The position numbers and the translations under genes are program-made. A DNA stretch of 64,000 nt. Origin: Desulfovibrio sp. TomC (GTDB lineage Bacteria; Desulfobacterota; Desulfovibrionia; Desulfovibrionales; Desulfovibrionaceae). The stretch is taken from contig NZ_JSEH01000008.1 in the NCBI RefSeq assembly GCF_000801335.2, forward strand, positions 166,288-230,287, in the 5' to 3' direction. Of this stretch, positions 8,531 through 17,974 are shown piece after piece; position 1 is the stretch's first letter; each line of letters starts with the position of its first letter. Under the pieces are notes generated by a model, which was not told the DNA's origin, ran no database searches, and was given only the letters and a program-made list of their open reading frames with translations.

Positions 8531-8547
8531 ATCCATGAGAAATCCAT
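8531..8547. promoter_or_regulatory. Possible activator binding direct repeat upstream of the sigma-54 promoter
   Basis: ATCCAT occurs at 8531-8536 and again at 8542-8547, an 11-base (one helical turn) period, about 45-60 bases upstream of the -24 element. That is a reasonable place for an activator of the NtrC/DctD class, but such activators usually recognise dyads, so this is a weak suggestion. Confidence 0.25.
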
Positions 8548-8560
8548 CACAATCCCGGCC

Positions 8561-8610
8561 AAAAAGCCGGGCCGGCCCATAACCAAAGTTATGGGCCGGC
8601 CCGGCTTTTT
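8561..8610. terminator. Bidirectional intrinsic terminator, 23-bp perfect stem
   Basis: Left arm AAAAAGCCGGGCCGGCCC... (8561-8583), tetraloop CAAA, and an exactly complementary right arm ending in GGCTTTTT (8588-8610). The A-run on one side and T-run on the other make it usable in both directions. On the minus strand it would stop the response-regulator transcript, insulating the sigma-54 promoter of dcuB from read-through. The rest of 8301-8958 holds that promoter, the direct repeat and the repeat copy at 8739-8916; no gene is supported there. Confidence 0.88.
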
Positions 8611-8738
8611 TCGATGATAGATAGGTATTTCAGTCGGTTAGCCTGTCATAACACCCCCGCCCGACCCATTCCCAAAGTTATGCCCCCTTTTCCCCGTTGC
8701 AGGGGTCCGGGGCGCGTGAGAACAGAGAGAGAAAGAGT

Positions 8739-8916
8739 GCCTCCGGCGGCCGGGGGCCTGAGGCCCCCGGACCCCCCAAATGGGCAAAGGGGAGTGGCGT
8801 TACCGCGACGGCGAGCGGCATATGGGGACGACTGTTCCGCTGCAACGCCGCCCCCCTTTACCCCTTGCCTCCAGGTGGGTTTCCAAAGGGCACTGCCCTT
8901 TGGCCGCCGGAGGCAT
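8739..8916. repeat. GC-rich intergenic repeat, copy C (composite)
   Basis: Starts with GCCTCCGGCGGCCGGGGGCC-TGA-GGCCCCCGGACCCC, continues with GGGGAGTGGCGTTACCGCGA (the reverse complement of a module at about 53015) and GACTGTTCCGCTGCAAC, and ends with CCAAAGGGCACTGCCCTTTGG then CCGCCGGAGGC. Thus three family modules occur in tandem, bounded by inverted GCCTCCGGCGGCC ends. Confidence 0.7.
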
Positions 8917-8958
8917 CTTTCTCGCCTCCCCTCTCATTTCCTCTCCTCACCTTCTCCC

Positions 8959-10374
8959 TCAATCGCCGCCTTCGGCGTCGCGGCGGGATTTGAGGCGTTT
9001 GGACAGGGCGGGTTGGGAGATGCCGAGCAGTCGGGCGGCCAGGGTCTGGTTGCCGCCGGCGCGGGCCATGGCTTCGGTGACCAGCAGATCAGCGGCTTCG
9101 ATGAAGGTGGGCAGGCGTTCGCAGCCGGCAAAGAGATTGGCCGGGACGTCGTCCCGGCAGGCCTCGCCGTGGCCGGTGGCGGCCTGGATGCCGTCCAGGG
9201 CCAGGGTGGGGCCGGTGGTGAGGCTTACGGCGTCGAAGATCATGGCCCGCAGTTCCCGGATATTGCCGGGAAAGGCATAGCCGGCCAGACAGGCGGCCAG
9301 TTCCCGGGGCAGGGCCGGCACGGGTTTGTCCATGGCCCGGGCGGCCTCGGCGGCGAAGTGCCGGGCCAGGGGTTCGAGGTCTTCCCGACGGTCGCGCAGG
9401 GGGGGAATGCGGGTCTGGTGGGTGCGCAGGCGATAATAGAGGTCGCGGCGAAAGCGGCCGGCCGCCTCCTCTGCAGCCAGATCGCGGTGGGTGGCCACCA
9501 CCACCCGGGCGCGCAGGCGCTTGGGCAGATCGCTCCCCAAGGCAAAATATTCGCCTTCCTGGAGCAGGCGCAGCAGCTTGACCTGGCAGGCGACGGACAG
9601 ATCGCCGATCTCGTCGAGAAACAGCGTCCCGCCGGCGGCTTCCTCGATCATGCCCTTTCGCGGGGCCTCGGCCCCGGTGTAGGCCCCGCGCACATGGCCA
9701 AAAAGCGTGTCGGCAAAGACGGTGTCGTCCAGCCCGGCCACGTTGACGGCCACAAAGGGACCTTCCCGGCCGCTGACGGCATGGACGGCGCGCACGATGT
9801 TTTCCTTGCCCACCCCGGATTCGCCGGTGACCAGCAAGGGCTGGCTGCTTTTGGCCACGGCCTCGATATAGGCAAAAACGGAAAACATGGCCCGGGAACG
9901 GGTGACGATGCCGGCGAAGGCCTCGGGATGGGCCAGCGTCCCGGCGCTCAGGCTGCTGGCGACGGCCCGGTTTTCCTCGCGCAACTCGATCATGCGGATG
10001 GCCCGCACGACGCCGCTGACGATGCGGTCTTCGTCATCGGTCTTGACGTAGTAGTCAAAGGCTCCCAGGCGCATACAGCGCACGGCGGTGTCGAGTTGGC
10101 TGACGCCGCTTATGATGATGACGGCCACGTCCGGGTGGCGCTCGGCAATGCCGGCCAGGAGTTCCTCGCCGGACAGGCCCGGCATGGTCAGGTCGAGCAG
10201 CGCCAGACCGATGCCGCCTTTTTCCAGCAGCGGCAGCACCTCGCGGCTGTCCTGGCACAGAAACAGATTGGTGACCCCGGCTGAGGATTCCAGCGTCAGC
10301 GACAGGGAACGCAGCCAGGCCGGCTCATCGTCGACCAGCAGGATGCCGAAGGCGGGGAAAGGGGTGTCGTTCAT
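8959..10374 (-). CDS. Sigma-54-dependent response regulator, NtrC/DctD type
   Basis: 471 aa. An N-terminal receiver domain (about 8-125) has the acidic pair in LLVDDEP, the phospho-acceptor D61 in ALLDLTMPG and a lysine in YYVKTDD. The central AAA+ domain has Walker A GESGVGKE, the sigma-54 contact loop GAYTGA (a conservative variant of GAFTGA) and Walker B GTLFLDEIGDL. The C-terminal Fis-type helix-turn-helix is MARAGGNQTLAARLLGIS followed by QPALSKRLK. Its start overlaps the stop of the sensor kinase by 4 bases. The position next to the C4-dicarboxylate operon and its sigma-54 promoter suggests it activates that operon, as DctD does for dctA in rhizobia (inference). Confidence 0.93.
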   Translation of the reverse strand: MNDTPFPAFGILLVDDEPAWLRSLSLTLESSAGVTNLFLCQDSREVLPLLEKGGIGLALLDLTMPGLSGEELLAGIAERHPDVAVIIISGVSQLDTAVRCMRLGAFDYYVKTDDEDRIVSGVVRAIRMIELREENRAVASSLSAGTLAHPEAFAGIVTRSRAMFSVFAYIEAVAKSSQPLLVTGESGVGKENIVRAVHAVSGREGPFVAVNVAGLDDTVFADTLFGHVRGAYTGAEAPRKGMIEEAAGGTLFLDEIGDLSVACQVKLLRLLQEGEYFALGSDLPKRLRARVVVATHRDLAAEEAAGRFRRDLYYRLRTHQTRIPPLRDRREDLEPLARHFAAEAARAMDKPVPALPRELAACLAGYAFPGNIRELRAMIFDAVSLTTGPTLALDGIQAATGHGEACRDDVPANLFAGCERLPTFIEAADLLVTEAMARAGGNQTLAARLLGISQPALSKRLKSRRDAEGGD

Positions 10375-12098
10375 GGGTTGCCCTCCTCCCGGGCCACGGG
10401 GAAGACGACGACGGCCGTGGTTCCCTGGCCCGGAGCCGAGGTGAAGCTCAGGCTGCCGCCGTATTCCTTGAGGATGCCGGCCGAGACGGACAGGCCCAGG
10501 CCAGTGCCGCCGGTTTCGCGCTTGGTGGTGAAAAAGGGATCGGTCACATGGGGCAGATGTTCGGGGGCGATGCCGCCGCCCTCGTCGCGCACGGTCAGGA
10601 CGACCTGCCCGGCGGCCTCGTCGTGGCCAACGGTCACGGCGATGGCCTTTGACCGGTCGGGCAGGGCCTGACAGGCGTTTAGGACCAGATTGACGATGAC
10701 CTGCTCGATGCGCTGGGAATGGCCCCAGACCAGCGGCAGATCAGGGTCGTAGTCGACGCTGAAATGGTCGGTGGCCTTGCGGATGGCGGCATCGAGCAGG
10801 CGCACGGCCTTGCGCGAGGCATCGGCCACGTCGATGAGCGAGCGGCCCGAACCTTCCTCCCGACGAGCAAAATCCTTAAGATCATTGACGATGCGCTTAA
10901 TACGCAGCGCGCCCTCCTGCATCTCTTCGAGCAAACGCGGCAGTTCGCTGCGCATGCGGGAATAGGGAATGCCGCCGAGCAGAAAATCGCCCTCTTCCGC
11001 GAAACGGCGCTCAAGAATGCGGCCGCAATCCGCCTGGGCCTTGCGCAGGATGGGGATATTTAAAAGAATCAAGCCATTGGGGTTATTGATCTCATGGGCC
11101 ACGCCCGAGACGAGGATGCCCAGGGCGGCCATTTTATCGGCCTGGACGAGCTGGCGCTGGTTGCGTGAGAGCTCGTCCAGGGCACGCGACAGCGAAGCCG
11201 TGCGCTGGGCCACCTGCCGGCGCAGGGAGCGGCTCCACAGGACCGTGCCGCCAAGCAGGGCCAAGAGGGGCAAAGCCACGGCAGCGGCATAACGGGCCAC
11301 GGTCGGCCAGGGCAACGGGCGGTCTTCCAGAACGCCCAGCCATTTGTTGTAGAGCGCCTCGTACTGGCCGGTGCGCCGCAGGATGGCCAGACCTTCGCTG
11401 AACCGGGCCAGCAAGGCCTCGTTGCCCTTTTTGACGGCAAAGCCGTAGCGCAGGGTGGCCACCGACCGGGCCACCGCCTCGATGTTGCCGAGCTTGTTGT
11501 CTTTTATGATGTAGTTGCCGGGCAGCATGGCCACCACGGCGAAATCGCCCAGGCCCGAGGCCAGCAGGCGCAGGGCGTCGGCGGGGGTATCGACCAGGAT
11601 CAGGTCCTTTTCATAGCCCTTGCCCGCCAGCAGGTCATGCATATAGCCGCGCCGATGGACAATGACCTTGCGCCCGGCCAAATTGTCGAGGTCCCTGACC
11701 ACGGGATCGCCCTTTCTGGCGAAGATGGCGTGGTTGACCACGGCGCTTGGCGGGGCGAAATCCACCTCACCGGCGGCGCGCACCTCGGAAAAACTCATGC
11801 CCTCCAGAATATCCACCTCGCCGTCGAGCAAGGCCTGGCGCATCTCGGCCCAGGAGCCCAGGCGAAACTCGATGCGCATGCCCATGGCTTCGCCAATGGC
11901 CCGACTGAGATCCACGCTGAATCCCGTCGGCAGGCCTTCGTTGTTCAGGAATTCATAGGGCGGATAGTCGCGGTCGCCGCCGACCACCACCGGGCGGGTG
12001 ACGCCGGGGACGACCTCGGCCCCGGCCGCCGGCCCCGGGCTGACGAACATGAGGACGACGCAGCAAAGCGTCAGGGCGATGGCGGCAAGGTGGCGCAT
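10371..12098 (-). CDS. Sensor histidine kinase with periplasmic solute-binding (SBP_bac_3) sensor
   Basis: 575 aa from the ATG at 12098, which begins a clear signal peptide (MRHLAAIALTLCCVVLMFVS); an in-frame GTG at 12137 would add 13 residues. Residues about 35-260 form a family 3 binding-protein domain (PPYEFLNNEGLPTGFSVDLS). A transmembrane helix follows near residue 275, then a HisKA domain with the phospho-histidine in SGVAHEINNPNG and an HATPase domain (NLVLNACQAL, TVRDEGGGI, GGTGLGLSVSAGIL). It is coupled by overlap to the sigma-54 response regulator. The extracytoplasmic domain probably senses a small solute, plausibly a C4-dicarboxylate, although this fold more often binds amino acids. 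Confidence 0.9.
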   Translation of the reverse strand: MRHLAAIALTLCCVVLMFVSPGPAAGAEVVPGVTRPVVVGGDRDYPPYEFLNNEGLPTGFSVDLSRAIGEAMGMRIEFRLGSWAEMRQALLDGEVDILEGMSFSEVRAAGEVDFAPPSAVVNHAIFARKGDPVVRDLDNLAGRKVIVHRRGYMHDLLAGKGYEKDLILVDTPADALRLLASGLGDFAVVAMLPGNYIIKDNKLGNIEAVARSVATLRYGFAVKKGNEALLARFSEGLAILRRTGQYEALYNKWLGVLEDRPLPWPTVARYAAAVALPLLALLGGTVLWSRSLRRQVAQRTASLSRALDELSRNQRQLVQADKMAALGILVSGVAHEINNPNGLILLNIPILRKAQADCGRILERRFAEEGDFLLGGIPYSRMRSELPRLLEEMQEGALRIKRIVNDLKDFARREEGSGRSLIDVADASRKAVRLLDAAIRKATDHFSVDYDPDLPLVWGHSQRIEQVIVNLVLNACQALPDRSKAIAVTVGHDEAAGQVVLTVRDEGGGIAPEHLPHVTDPFFTTKRETGGTGLGLSVSAGILKEYGGSLSFTSAPGQGTTAVVVFPVAREEGNP

Positions 12099-12194
12099 GG
12101 CGGGTGTCGGGTGCTCCGATGCGGTCGCAAGGCTCACCCGAGACTAGGTCAAAAGGCAACATCTGCCAAGCGTTCCCAGCCGGCCGCTGGCCCG

Positions 12195-15100
12195 TCAGGC
12201 CGGCGGCCGCTGGCGAAGGACCTTCGTTATGACCGCATTCAGTTCGTCCATGGAAAAAGGCTTGGGCACGTAGCCGTCCATACCGGCGGCCAGGAAGGTT
12301 TCCTGGTCGCCGGTCATGGCATAGGACGTCAGCGCGATGACCGGGATAGCCGCCTTGGCCGCCAGATGCGGCGCCGTGCGGATGGCCCGGACCGCCTCCA
12401 GGCCGTCCATGACCGGCATCTGGATATCCATGAGCACGAGATCGAAGTCTTCGGCGGCCAGCCTCTCCAAGGCTTGCGCGCCGTCGAAAGCGACGGTCAC
12501 GGCATGGCCGGCCTTTTCCAGCATCCGGCTGGTGGCCAGCCGGGTAACATGGTCGTCCTCGGCCAACAGCACCCGCAGCCCGGCGACAGCCGGAGAGCGA
12601 CGGCCGGGCCTGGCAATCTGGCAGGCCAGGGCCTGGGCGCTGGCAAAGGTGACGCAAAAATAGATGGACGTGCCCACCCCGGGTTCGCTGTCCACGGCAA
12701 TATTGCCGCCCATAAGCGTGACCAGCCGGCTGCAAATGGAAAGCCCCAGGCCCGCTCCCTGGACATTGCGGCGATAGCCCTGGCTGACCTGGGTGAACGG
12801 TTTGAAAAGACTGCCTATGGCCTCGTCGGGGATGCCGCAGCCGGTATCCGCGACACAAAAAAGCACCCGCACCTCCTGGGCCTTGTGCGAGGGCAGAGGA
12901 TAGGCCTCCACCGTGACGGAGCCGGCCGTGGTGAACTTAAAGGCATTGCCGATGAGATTGGTCAGCACTTGCTGCACCCGGGCGGCGTCCCCGACCACCA
13001 CGGCCGGCAGGGTATCGGCGATATGGCTGACAAGGGCCACCCCTGCCTGTCGGGCGACGGGCGTGAACAGTTCGAGCACCTGGCGCAGGGCGACGGACAG
13101 GTCGAAGGGGTCGGCCTGGATCTGCATCTTCCCGGCCTCGACCTTGGAAATGTCCAGGATATCGGCCAGAAGGCGGGTCAGCCGTCTGCTCGACTGGATG
13201 GCCAGCTCGGCGTACTCGGCCTGCTCGTTGTCCAAAGGCGTTTCCTTGAGCAGTTGGAGCATGCCCAGAACGCCGTTTAGGGGCGTCCGTATCTCGTGGC
13301 TCATGTTGGCCAGGAAGGCGGACTTGGCCCGATTGGCGGCCTCGGCCTCGTTGCGCGAGACGGTCAGCGAGCGCTCCATTTCGATGCGCTCCGTAACGTC
13401 TTCCCGAATGAGGATGCCGCCGGCAAAAGAGCCGTCGTCCTGGTAGAGCGGCACGCCGCGCAGGTTGACGTAGCCGGCGTGGCCGCCAGTGAACTCCGGA
13501 AAATACACGGCCTGCAAATCGACCGCCTCGCCGGAGAGGAGCGGCTTCAGCTTGTCGGCGATGCCGGCCCGGACGATGCCCGGCAGTTCCACCAGCCGGC
13601 GGCCCAGGAAGAATTCCGGCGTTTTGCGGCCCCCGGCGAAGACGTCCAGATGCCGCTTGTTCACGAAAATAATGCGCCCCGCAGCGTCAAAGGCCATAAT
13701 GGAAATGGGGGCCTGCTCGGCCAGCAGCTTGTAGCGCGTCTCGCTTTCCCGAAACCGGGCCTCGGCCTCCTTGCGCTCGGTAATTTCCGTGGACATGGTC
13801 CCGACCCCAAGCAATCGGTCGTCGTCGGCATAGACGGGAAATTTTCGGGTGAGAAACGTTCGATTGCGCCCGTTCTCGCCGAGCATGCCCTCCTCGCTGG
13901 TCAGCGACTGGCCCCGGGGCAACGCCAGGGCCTGCCTGTCGTTGGCTATATACTGGGCGATCTGCTCCGGGGAGGACAGCCCGGCAAAGAGCTCCGCATC
14001 CGTGCGCCCCATAATGTCGTCCAACCGGTGGCCGGTCAGGAGCAGATACGCCCGGTTGACCATGCCGTAGCGCAGGGCGCAGTCCTTGAAGACCACGACG
14101 GAATCGGCATTTTGCAACAGCTCGTAAAAGGCCAGCCGGGCGTCGTCGCGCTGCCGCCGTTCGGTGACGTCCGAGGCAAAGCCCAGGACGCGGTCCGGCA
14201 ACATCTGCACGGCGGCAATGGACCACCAGCGCGCCGTCCCGTCCCTGTGCCGGCCGAGCACCTCGGCGGTCCTGGCCTGGGCGCCAATCGCGGCGAAACG
14301 ACGCACAATCGCTTCCCGCCCGTCCGGGTCCAGGACGTCGGCAATGTTTTGGGCCAGCAGTTCGTCGCGCGACCAGCCGGTCATGCGACAGGCCGCGGGG
14401 TTGACGTCGTGCAGCCGGCCAGCGGCGTCGGCGATGAAAATGGCCGACGGCGCGCTGTCAACATAGGTCCGGTAACGCGCCTCGCTGGCCACAAGCGCCA
14501 CAACCGCCCGTTTCCTGGCGCCCAGGGCCAGGGCCAGCCCCATGATGCACCCGGCCATGACCGCGAACACGGCCAGGGCCGTCCACACCAGCCCCCGGTA
14601 GCGGGCATAGAGGCTCTCCTGGCGGTTGACGACGACGACGCCCGGGGGCAGGTCGCCGACATCCAGGCCGAAACGGCGCAGCTGGATTTCGTCGACCATG
14701 GGCACGTTCGGGCTGTTGCGGATGCGGGGCAGACCAGCCACTGCCTCGCCGGCCAGGATGCGCCGGGCCAGCCCGCCGGCCGCCCGCCCCTGCTCCAGGC
14801 CGCTGACCACCAGGCCGCCAAGCGCCCCGGCGCCGACTTCGAAATCCCAGCAGGTCAGGACCGGAAACGAAGACGCCGTCGAACACGCAGCCATGCTGTC
14901 CCCCAGGGGCAGGCGCTCCCCGTCCGGCCCCTGGAGAATACCCAGGACCAGCACGAGGGTGTCCCGGGGCAAGCCTCCCAGTATCCCCGCCAAGTCGTCG
15001 CGCTTGACGTCAAGCAACTCCGTCACGGCCAGCGACCGGGGAAACCCGGGCCTCGCCTGGCGCAGCCCTTCAAGATTGGCCAGCCCGCCGCCAGTTGAAT

Positions 15101-15728
15101 CAGCCACAACGGCCAAATGGGATGTCTTTGGGAAAAGCCTGAGACCAAGGTTGACCGTGCCCGTGATGTCCAGGGTCTCGCTCACGCCGGCAATGTCGGT
15201 CTCTTTGGCCAGCAGAGCCGGCGTGACGTTGTTGAGACCGCAAAAGACCAGCGGCAATTTCGGATCAAGGGCGGCCCGGAAACGGCGCAGGGAGTCAAAG
15301 GCCGCATCGTCCGCCGCCACCAGCAGGGCAAGGCGGCTCTGGCTGTATTTTGTGAGCAGGAAGCGTTCGAAATCGGCAACATGATGGACGCCTTCCGCAC
15401 GTCTGGCATCGAGCCATTCCACATGCAGCACGACGCTGGACTGTTCCAATGAGGAACGCAATCCTTCTAAAATCGGAGCGGACCAGACATCCTGAACGTC
15501 ATAGGACATCAGGATAAGGACGTCTTTCGTATCGGCAGCCCCGGATGCTGCTGTCGACAGCGTCCAAAACAAAAGAAAAGCCGCCAGGAACAATGGCAAG
15601 ATGCGCAGTCGGCCTCGTCCGCGCAGGAATTGCCGCAGGCAAAGACCGTCAGGCAACAATACCCTTTTCTGGTATTGCAGGAGACTGGGCGATCTCCCGG
15701 TGGAGCAGCGGAGAGGATACCATTTCAT
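12195..15728 (-). CDS. Hybrid sensor histidine kinase with ABC-substrate-binding-like sensor, three PAS domains and receiver
   Basis: 1177 aa. A signal/anchor helix (about 43-65) is followed by a periplasmic domain resembling the ABC_sub_bind family (DVLILMSYDVQDVWSAPILE ... LVFCGLNNVTPALL) and a transmembrane helix near 385-405. Then come three PAS domains (about 415-790), HisKA (MSHEIRTPLNGVLGML), HATPase (NLIGNAFKFT, ADTGCGIP, GAGLGLSICSRLV) and a C-terminal receiver with DLVLMDIQMPVMDG and KPFSMDEL. No output domain is present, so a separate phosphotransfer partner is needed. It ends about 96 bases before the binding-protein-type kinase on the same strand. The start codon has no obvious Shine-Dalgarno, so the N-terminus is uncertain. 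Ligand unknown. Confidence 0.9.
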   Translation of the reverse strand: MKWYPLRCSTGRSPSLLQYQKRVLLPDGLCLRQFLRGRGRLRILPLFLAAFLLFWTLSTAASGAADTKDVLILMSYDVQDVWSAPILEGLRSSLEQSSVVLHVEWLDARRAEGVHHVADFERFLLTKYSQSRLALLVAADDAAFDSLRRFRAALDPKLPLVFCGLNNVTPALLAKETDIAGVSETLDITGTVNLGLRLFPKTSHLAVVADSTGGGLANLEGLRQARPGFPRSLAVTELLDVKRDDLAGILGGLPRDTLVLVLGILQGPDGERLPLGDSMAACSTASSFPVLTCWDFEVGAGALGGLVVSGLEQGRAAGGLARRILAGEAVAGLPRIRNSPNVPMVDEIQLRRFGLDVGDLPPGVVVVNRQESLYARYRGLVWTALAVFAVMAGCIMGLALALGARKRAVVALVASEARYRTYVDSAPSAIFIADAAGRLHDVNPAACRMTGWSRDELLAQNIADVLDPDGREAIVRRFAAIGAQARTAEVLGRHRDGTARWWSIAAVQMLPDRVLGFASDVTERRQRDDARLAFYELLQNADSVVVFKDCALRYGMVNRAYLLLTGHRLDDIMGRTDAELFAGLSSPEQIAQYIANDRQALALPRGQSLTSEEGMLGENGRNRTFLTRKFPVYADDDRLLGVGTMSTEITERKEAEARFRESETRYKLLAEQAPISIMAFDAAGRIIFVNKRHLDVFAGGRKTPEFFLGRRLVELPGIVRAGIADKLKPLLSGEAVDLQAVYFPEFTGGHAGYVNLRGVPLYQDDGSFAGGILIREDVTERIEMERSLTVSRNEAEAANRAKSAFLANMSHEIRTPLNGVLGMLQLLKETPLDNEQAEYAELAIQSSRRLTRLLADILDISKVEAGKMQIQADPFDLSVALRQVLELFTPVARQAGVALVSHIADTLPAVVVGDAARVQQVLTNLIGNAFKFTTAGSVTVEAYPLPSHKAQEVRVLFCVADTGCGIPDEAIGSLFKPFTQVSQGYRRNVQGAGLGLSICSRLVTLMGGNIAVDSEPGVGTSIYFCVTFASAQALACQIARPGRRSPAVAGLRVLLAEDDHVTRLATSRMLEKAGHAVTVAFDGAQALERLAAEDFDLVLMDIQMPVMDGLEAVRAIRTAPHLAAKAAIPVIALTSYAMTGDQETFLAAGMDGYVPKPFSMDELNAVITKVLRQRPPA

Positions 15729-15869
15729 GTTTTCTGATACGACCGGCGGCGTAGAGCGTCAATACAGACCTCTTCCACCGCCGCCGGAGAGGAACCAGAC
15801 AGACAGGACAGACCCTTTCGGGAGGGGAAGAGGCTCCCGGCCAACGGTCCCATCCACACCGGACCAGCC

Positions 15870-16337
15870 TCAGGCTCCGGCCAGTCCCATCTCCCGAATG
15901 ATGCGAAATTCCTGCTCTGTCACCGGCATGACCGACAGGCGCGAACCTTTGCGCAGCAGTTCCATGCTGGCCAGTTCCGGCACGGTCCGAAGGACGGCCA
16001 GGGGCACGACCTGGGGGAATTTGGCCACAAACCGCACGTCCACCATGGACCAGATCGGGTTCTCCGGGGTGGCCCGGGGGTCGTAGTGTTGGGCTTGCGG
16101 GTCCAGAGCCGTCAGGTCGGGGTAGGCCTCGCGGGCCACCTCGGCCAGTCCGGCCACGCCCGGGTTGGTGATGCTGTGGTAAAAAAGCAGCCCGTCGCCC
16201 AAGCGCATCCCGTCGCGCAGGAAATTGCGGGCCTGGAAGTTGCGCACTCCGTCCCAGCCCGTCACCCCGCCCGGGGCGGCGGCCAGGTCGTCGATGGAAA
16301 AACAGCCCGGTTCGGACTTTATCAGCCAGCAGCCCAT
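15870..16337 (-). CDS. EVE domain protein
   Basis: 155 aa. The sequence MGCWLIKSEPGCFSIDDL, the tryptophan-containing loop GWDGVRNFQARNFLR and LGDGLLFYHSITNPGVAGLA are hallmarks of EVE (PUA-like) proteins, which are thought to bind modified nucleobases in DNA or RNA. The start is at the ATG with GGGGAGG upstream; longer in-frame starts lack homology-like sequence. It lies 37 bases downstream of the zinc-ribbon gene and is probably cotranscribed with it. Stand-alone EVE proteins are widespread and their exact ligand is unknown. Confidence 0.93.
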   Translation of the reverse strand: MGCWLIKSEPGCFSIDDLAAAPGGVTGWDGVRNFQARNFLRDGMRLGDGLLFYHSITNPGVAGLAEVAREAYPDLTALDPQAQHYDPRATPENPIWSMVDVRFVAKFPQVVPLAVLRTVPELASMELLRKGSRLSVMPVTEQEFRIIREMGLAGA

Positions 16338-16374
16338 GGCCGACCTCCCCTTGCGGCCGATTCCGGCCGGATGT

Positions 16375-16584
16375 TCAGCCCAGGCGGCCGACTTCGGCGA
16401 CGCACTGGTCGTCCCATTCCAGACAACTGAGATCGGTGATGGCCTCGAACTGGCCCAGGCAGCGCTGGCATTTTTCGGCAACCGCCACCGAGCCGTCCCG
16501 GATGTCGGTTTCGGCGGCCGTTACCGTGACGGTCTGGCCGCAGGACGGGCAGGTGGCTTCAAACGTGGCTGTACGGGTGGTCAT
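16375..16584 (-). CDS. Small zinc-ribbon protein
   Basis: 69 aa. Two CxxC pairs (CPSCG at 12-15 and CQRC at about 39-42) form a likely zinc ribbon; the remaining residues include two more cysteines (LSCLEWDDQC). A GGGAG Shine-Dalgarno lies about 8 bases before the ATG. It is upstream of the EVE gene on the same strand. No function can be assigned. Confidence 0.7.
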   Translation of the reverse strand: MTTRTATFEATCPSCGQTVTVTAAETDIRDGSVAVAEKCQRCLGQFEAITDLSCLEWDDQCVAEVGRLG

Positions 16585-16903
16585 GGCAAGTGCTCCCTTG
16601 GCGCGTGGGCCGAAACGGCGTTTCTTCTCGTTCCCGACAGGCCGGGAACGGCCTCGACCCTACACCGGGCCGGCGCAGGGCGTAAAGACCGCAGCCGGTC
16701 CGGCCAGGTCCCGGCCGGTTCGGCCCCGGCCCGGGACGCCGCTGCGCCGACAGCCCTTCCAGCCTCCCCGGCGGTCATCCGCCAGGGCCGGGGAGACGTC
16801 GCGCCGCTCTCCTCGTGAACGGCCGGCTGGTCGGCTTGTCATCCCCGCCAAGGCCGGGTACACAGACAGGGTGTAGATTTGTGTCGTGCAACCTGGAGGC
16901 CCT
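16585..16903. other. Divergent intergenic region without recognised genes
   Basis: 319 bases between the minus-strand zinc-ribbon/EVE pair and the plus-strand DUF6599 cluster. It should contain promoters for both directions, but I could not pick convincing -35/-10 or -24/-12 elements, and no family repeat is present. Confidence 0.4.
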
Positions 16904-17974
16904 ATGGTCGTCTCACGCCCAGGTTTGAAAAGCGGGCAACGCGCGGCCGCCTGGATGGTGTTGGCCTGTCTGGCCGCCGTCGCCGTCTGGCTCGGCCTCG
17001 CCCAGGCCCGATTTTCCCCGGCCGTGCTGGTGGCCCTGACCCCGCCGAAAAGCATTGCCGCCCCGGGCGGCGACGCCGCCGCCGCCCGAGTTTTTGCCAC
17101 GGCCGGGCTGCTTACAACCCTCGCCGGCGCAACCCCGGCCGGGGCCATTGAAAGCTACGACCCCGTCACCCTGTCCGACCGCATCGACGGCAAGGCCGAA
17201 CTCTATCTGGCCGCCAATTTCAAGGAAATGTCCTGCCGGACCGTGACCCTGCCAAACGGCGCGCGCGTCGATGCCTCCGTCTATGCCCAGGCCGGGCCGG
17301 CCGACGCCTTTGCCGTCCTAAGCGCCCAGCGCCGCCAGGGTTCGCGCCCCCTGCCCGCCCTGGCCCCGGACGCCTACGCCACGCCAAACGCCGTCTATTT
17401 CACCCGTGGCGGCCACTATGTGGAACTGACCGCCGACCGGGCCGACCCGGACACCATGGCTGGCCTGGAAACCCTGGGCGCGACCCTTTTTGCCGCCCTG
17501 CCGGCCGAGGCCCCCTCCCTGGCCGGGCAGGCCGACGCCCCGGCCCGGCCGGACCCCAAAACGCTCTTCCCGCCCGAGGGCCTGACCGCCGACAGCGTGC
17601 GTCTGGCCGTTTCCGACGCCATGGGCATGGCCGGATTTTCCAATGTCTACACGGCTGAATACGTCCTGCCCACCGGCGCGGCCACGGCCCTTTTGGCCGA
17701 GCGCGACAGCCCGGCGCAGGCGGCGGCCGAGGCCCGGGCCTTTGCCGCCTTCCTTGGCCAAAACGGCTATGCGGCAGCGCCCCTGCCGCCGGACGCGCCG
17801 AGGCTTCCGGCCGACGCCGTCCTGCTTGCAGCCGACGGCTCTTATGAAATCCTCTGGACCCGGGGCAGCCTGCTGGCCGGGGTCCACGACGCCCTCAGCC
17901 GGCCGGCCGCCCTGGCCCTGGCCCAGACCCTGGCCGACGCCCTGGAGAAGGCCGGGCCCGAGGTGAGGCCATGA
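16904..17974 (+). CDS. DUF6599-like exported or membrane-anchored protein
   Basis: 356 aa from the ATG with GGAGG four bases upstream (an in-frame GTG at 16886 precedes the Shine-Dalgarno and is rejected). One N-terminal hydrophobic segment (AAWMVLACLAAVAVWLGLAQ) indicates export or anchoring. The rest, ESYDPVTLSDRIDGKAELYL then LAANFKEMSC, resembles the DUF6599 family, often seen next to DUF362 and polyferredoxin genes in anaerobes. No catalytic motif is visible. It overlaps the DUF362 gene by 4 bases (ATGA), so the two are translationally coupled. Function unknown; probably an accessory or sensor subunit of the downstream redox proteins. Confidence 0.75.
   Translation: MVVSRPGLKSGQRAAAWMVLACLAAVAVWLGLAQARFSPAVLVALTPPKSIAAPGGDAAAARVFATAGLLTTLAGATPAGAIESYDPVTLSDRIDGKAELYLAANFKEMSCRTVTLPNGARVDASVYAQAGPADAFAVLSAQRRQGSRPLPALAPDAYATPNAVYFTRGGHYVELTADRADPDTMAGLETLGATLFAALPAEAPSLAGQADAPARPDPKTLFPPEGLTADSVRLAVSDAMGMAGFSNVYTAEYVLPTGAATALLAERDSPAQAAAEARAFAAFLGQNGYAAAPLPPDAPRLPADAVLLAADGSYEILWTRGSLLAGVHDALSRPAALALAQTLADALEKAGPEVRP

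Noticed and set aside
8614..10284. Plus-strand open frame (556 codons) opposite the sigma-54 response regulator
   Set aside because: Starts in repeat DNA and is antisense to a gene with clear receiver, AAA+ and Fis domains.
12098..12137. GTG start at 12137 for the binding-protein-type sensor kinase
   Set aside because: The extra 13 residues precede a clean signal peptide beginning at the ATG 12098; no better ribosome site upstream of the GTG.
16886..16903. GTG start at 16886 for the DUF6599 protein
   Set aside because: The GGAGG ribosome site lies downstream of that GTG and directly before the ATG at 16904.
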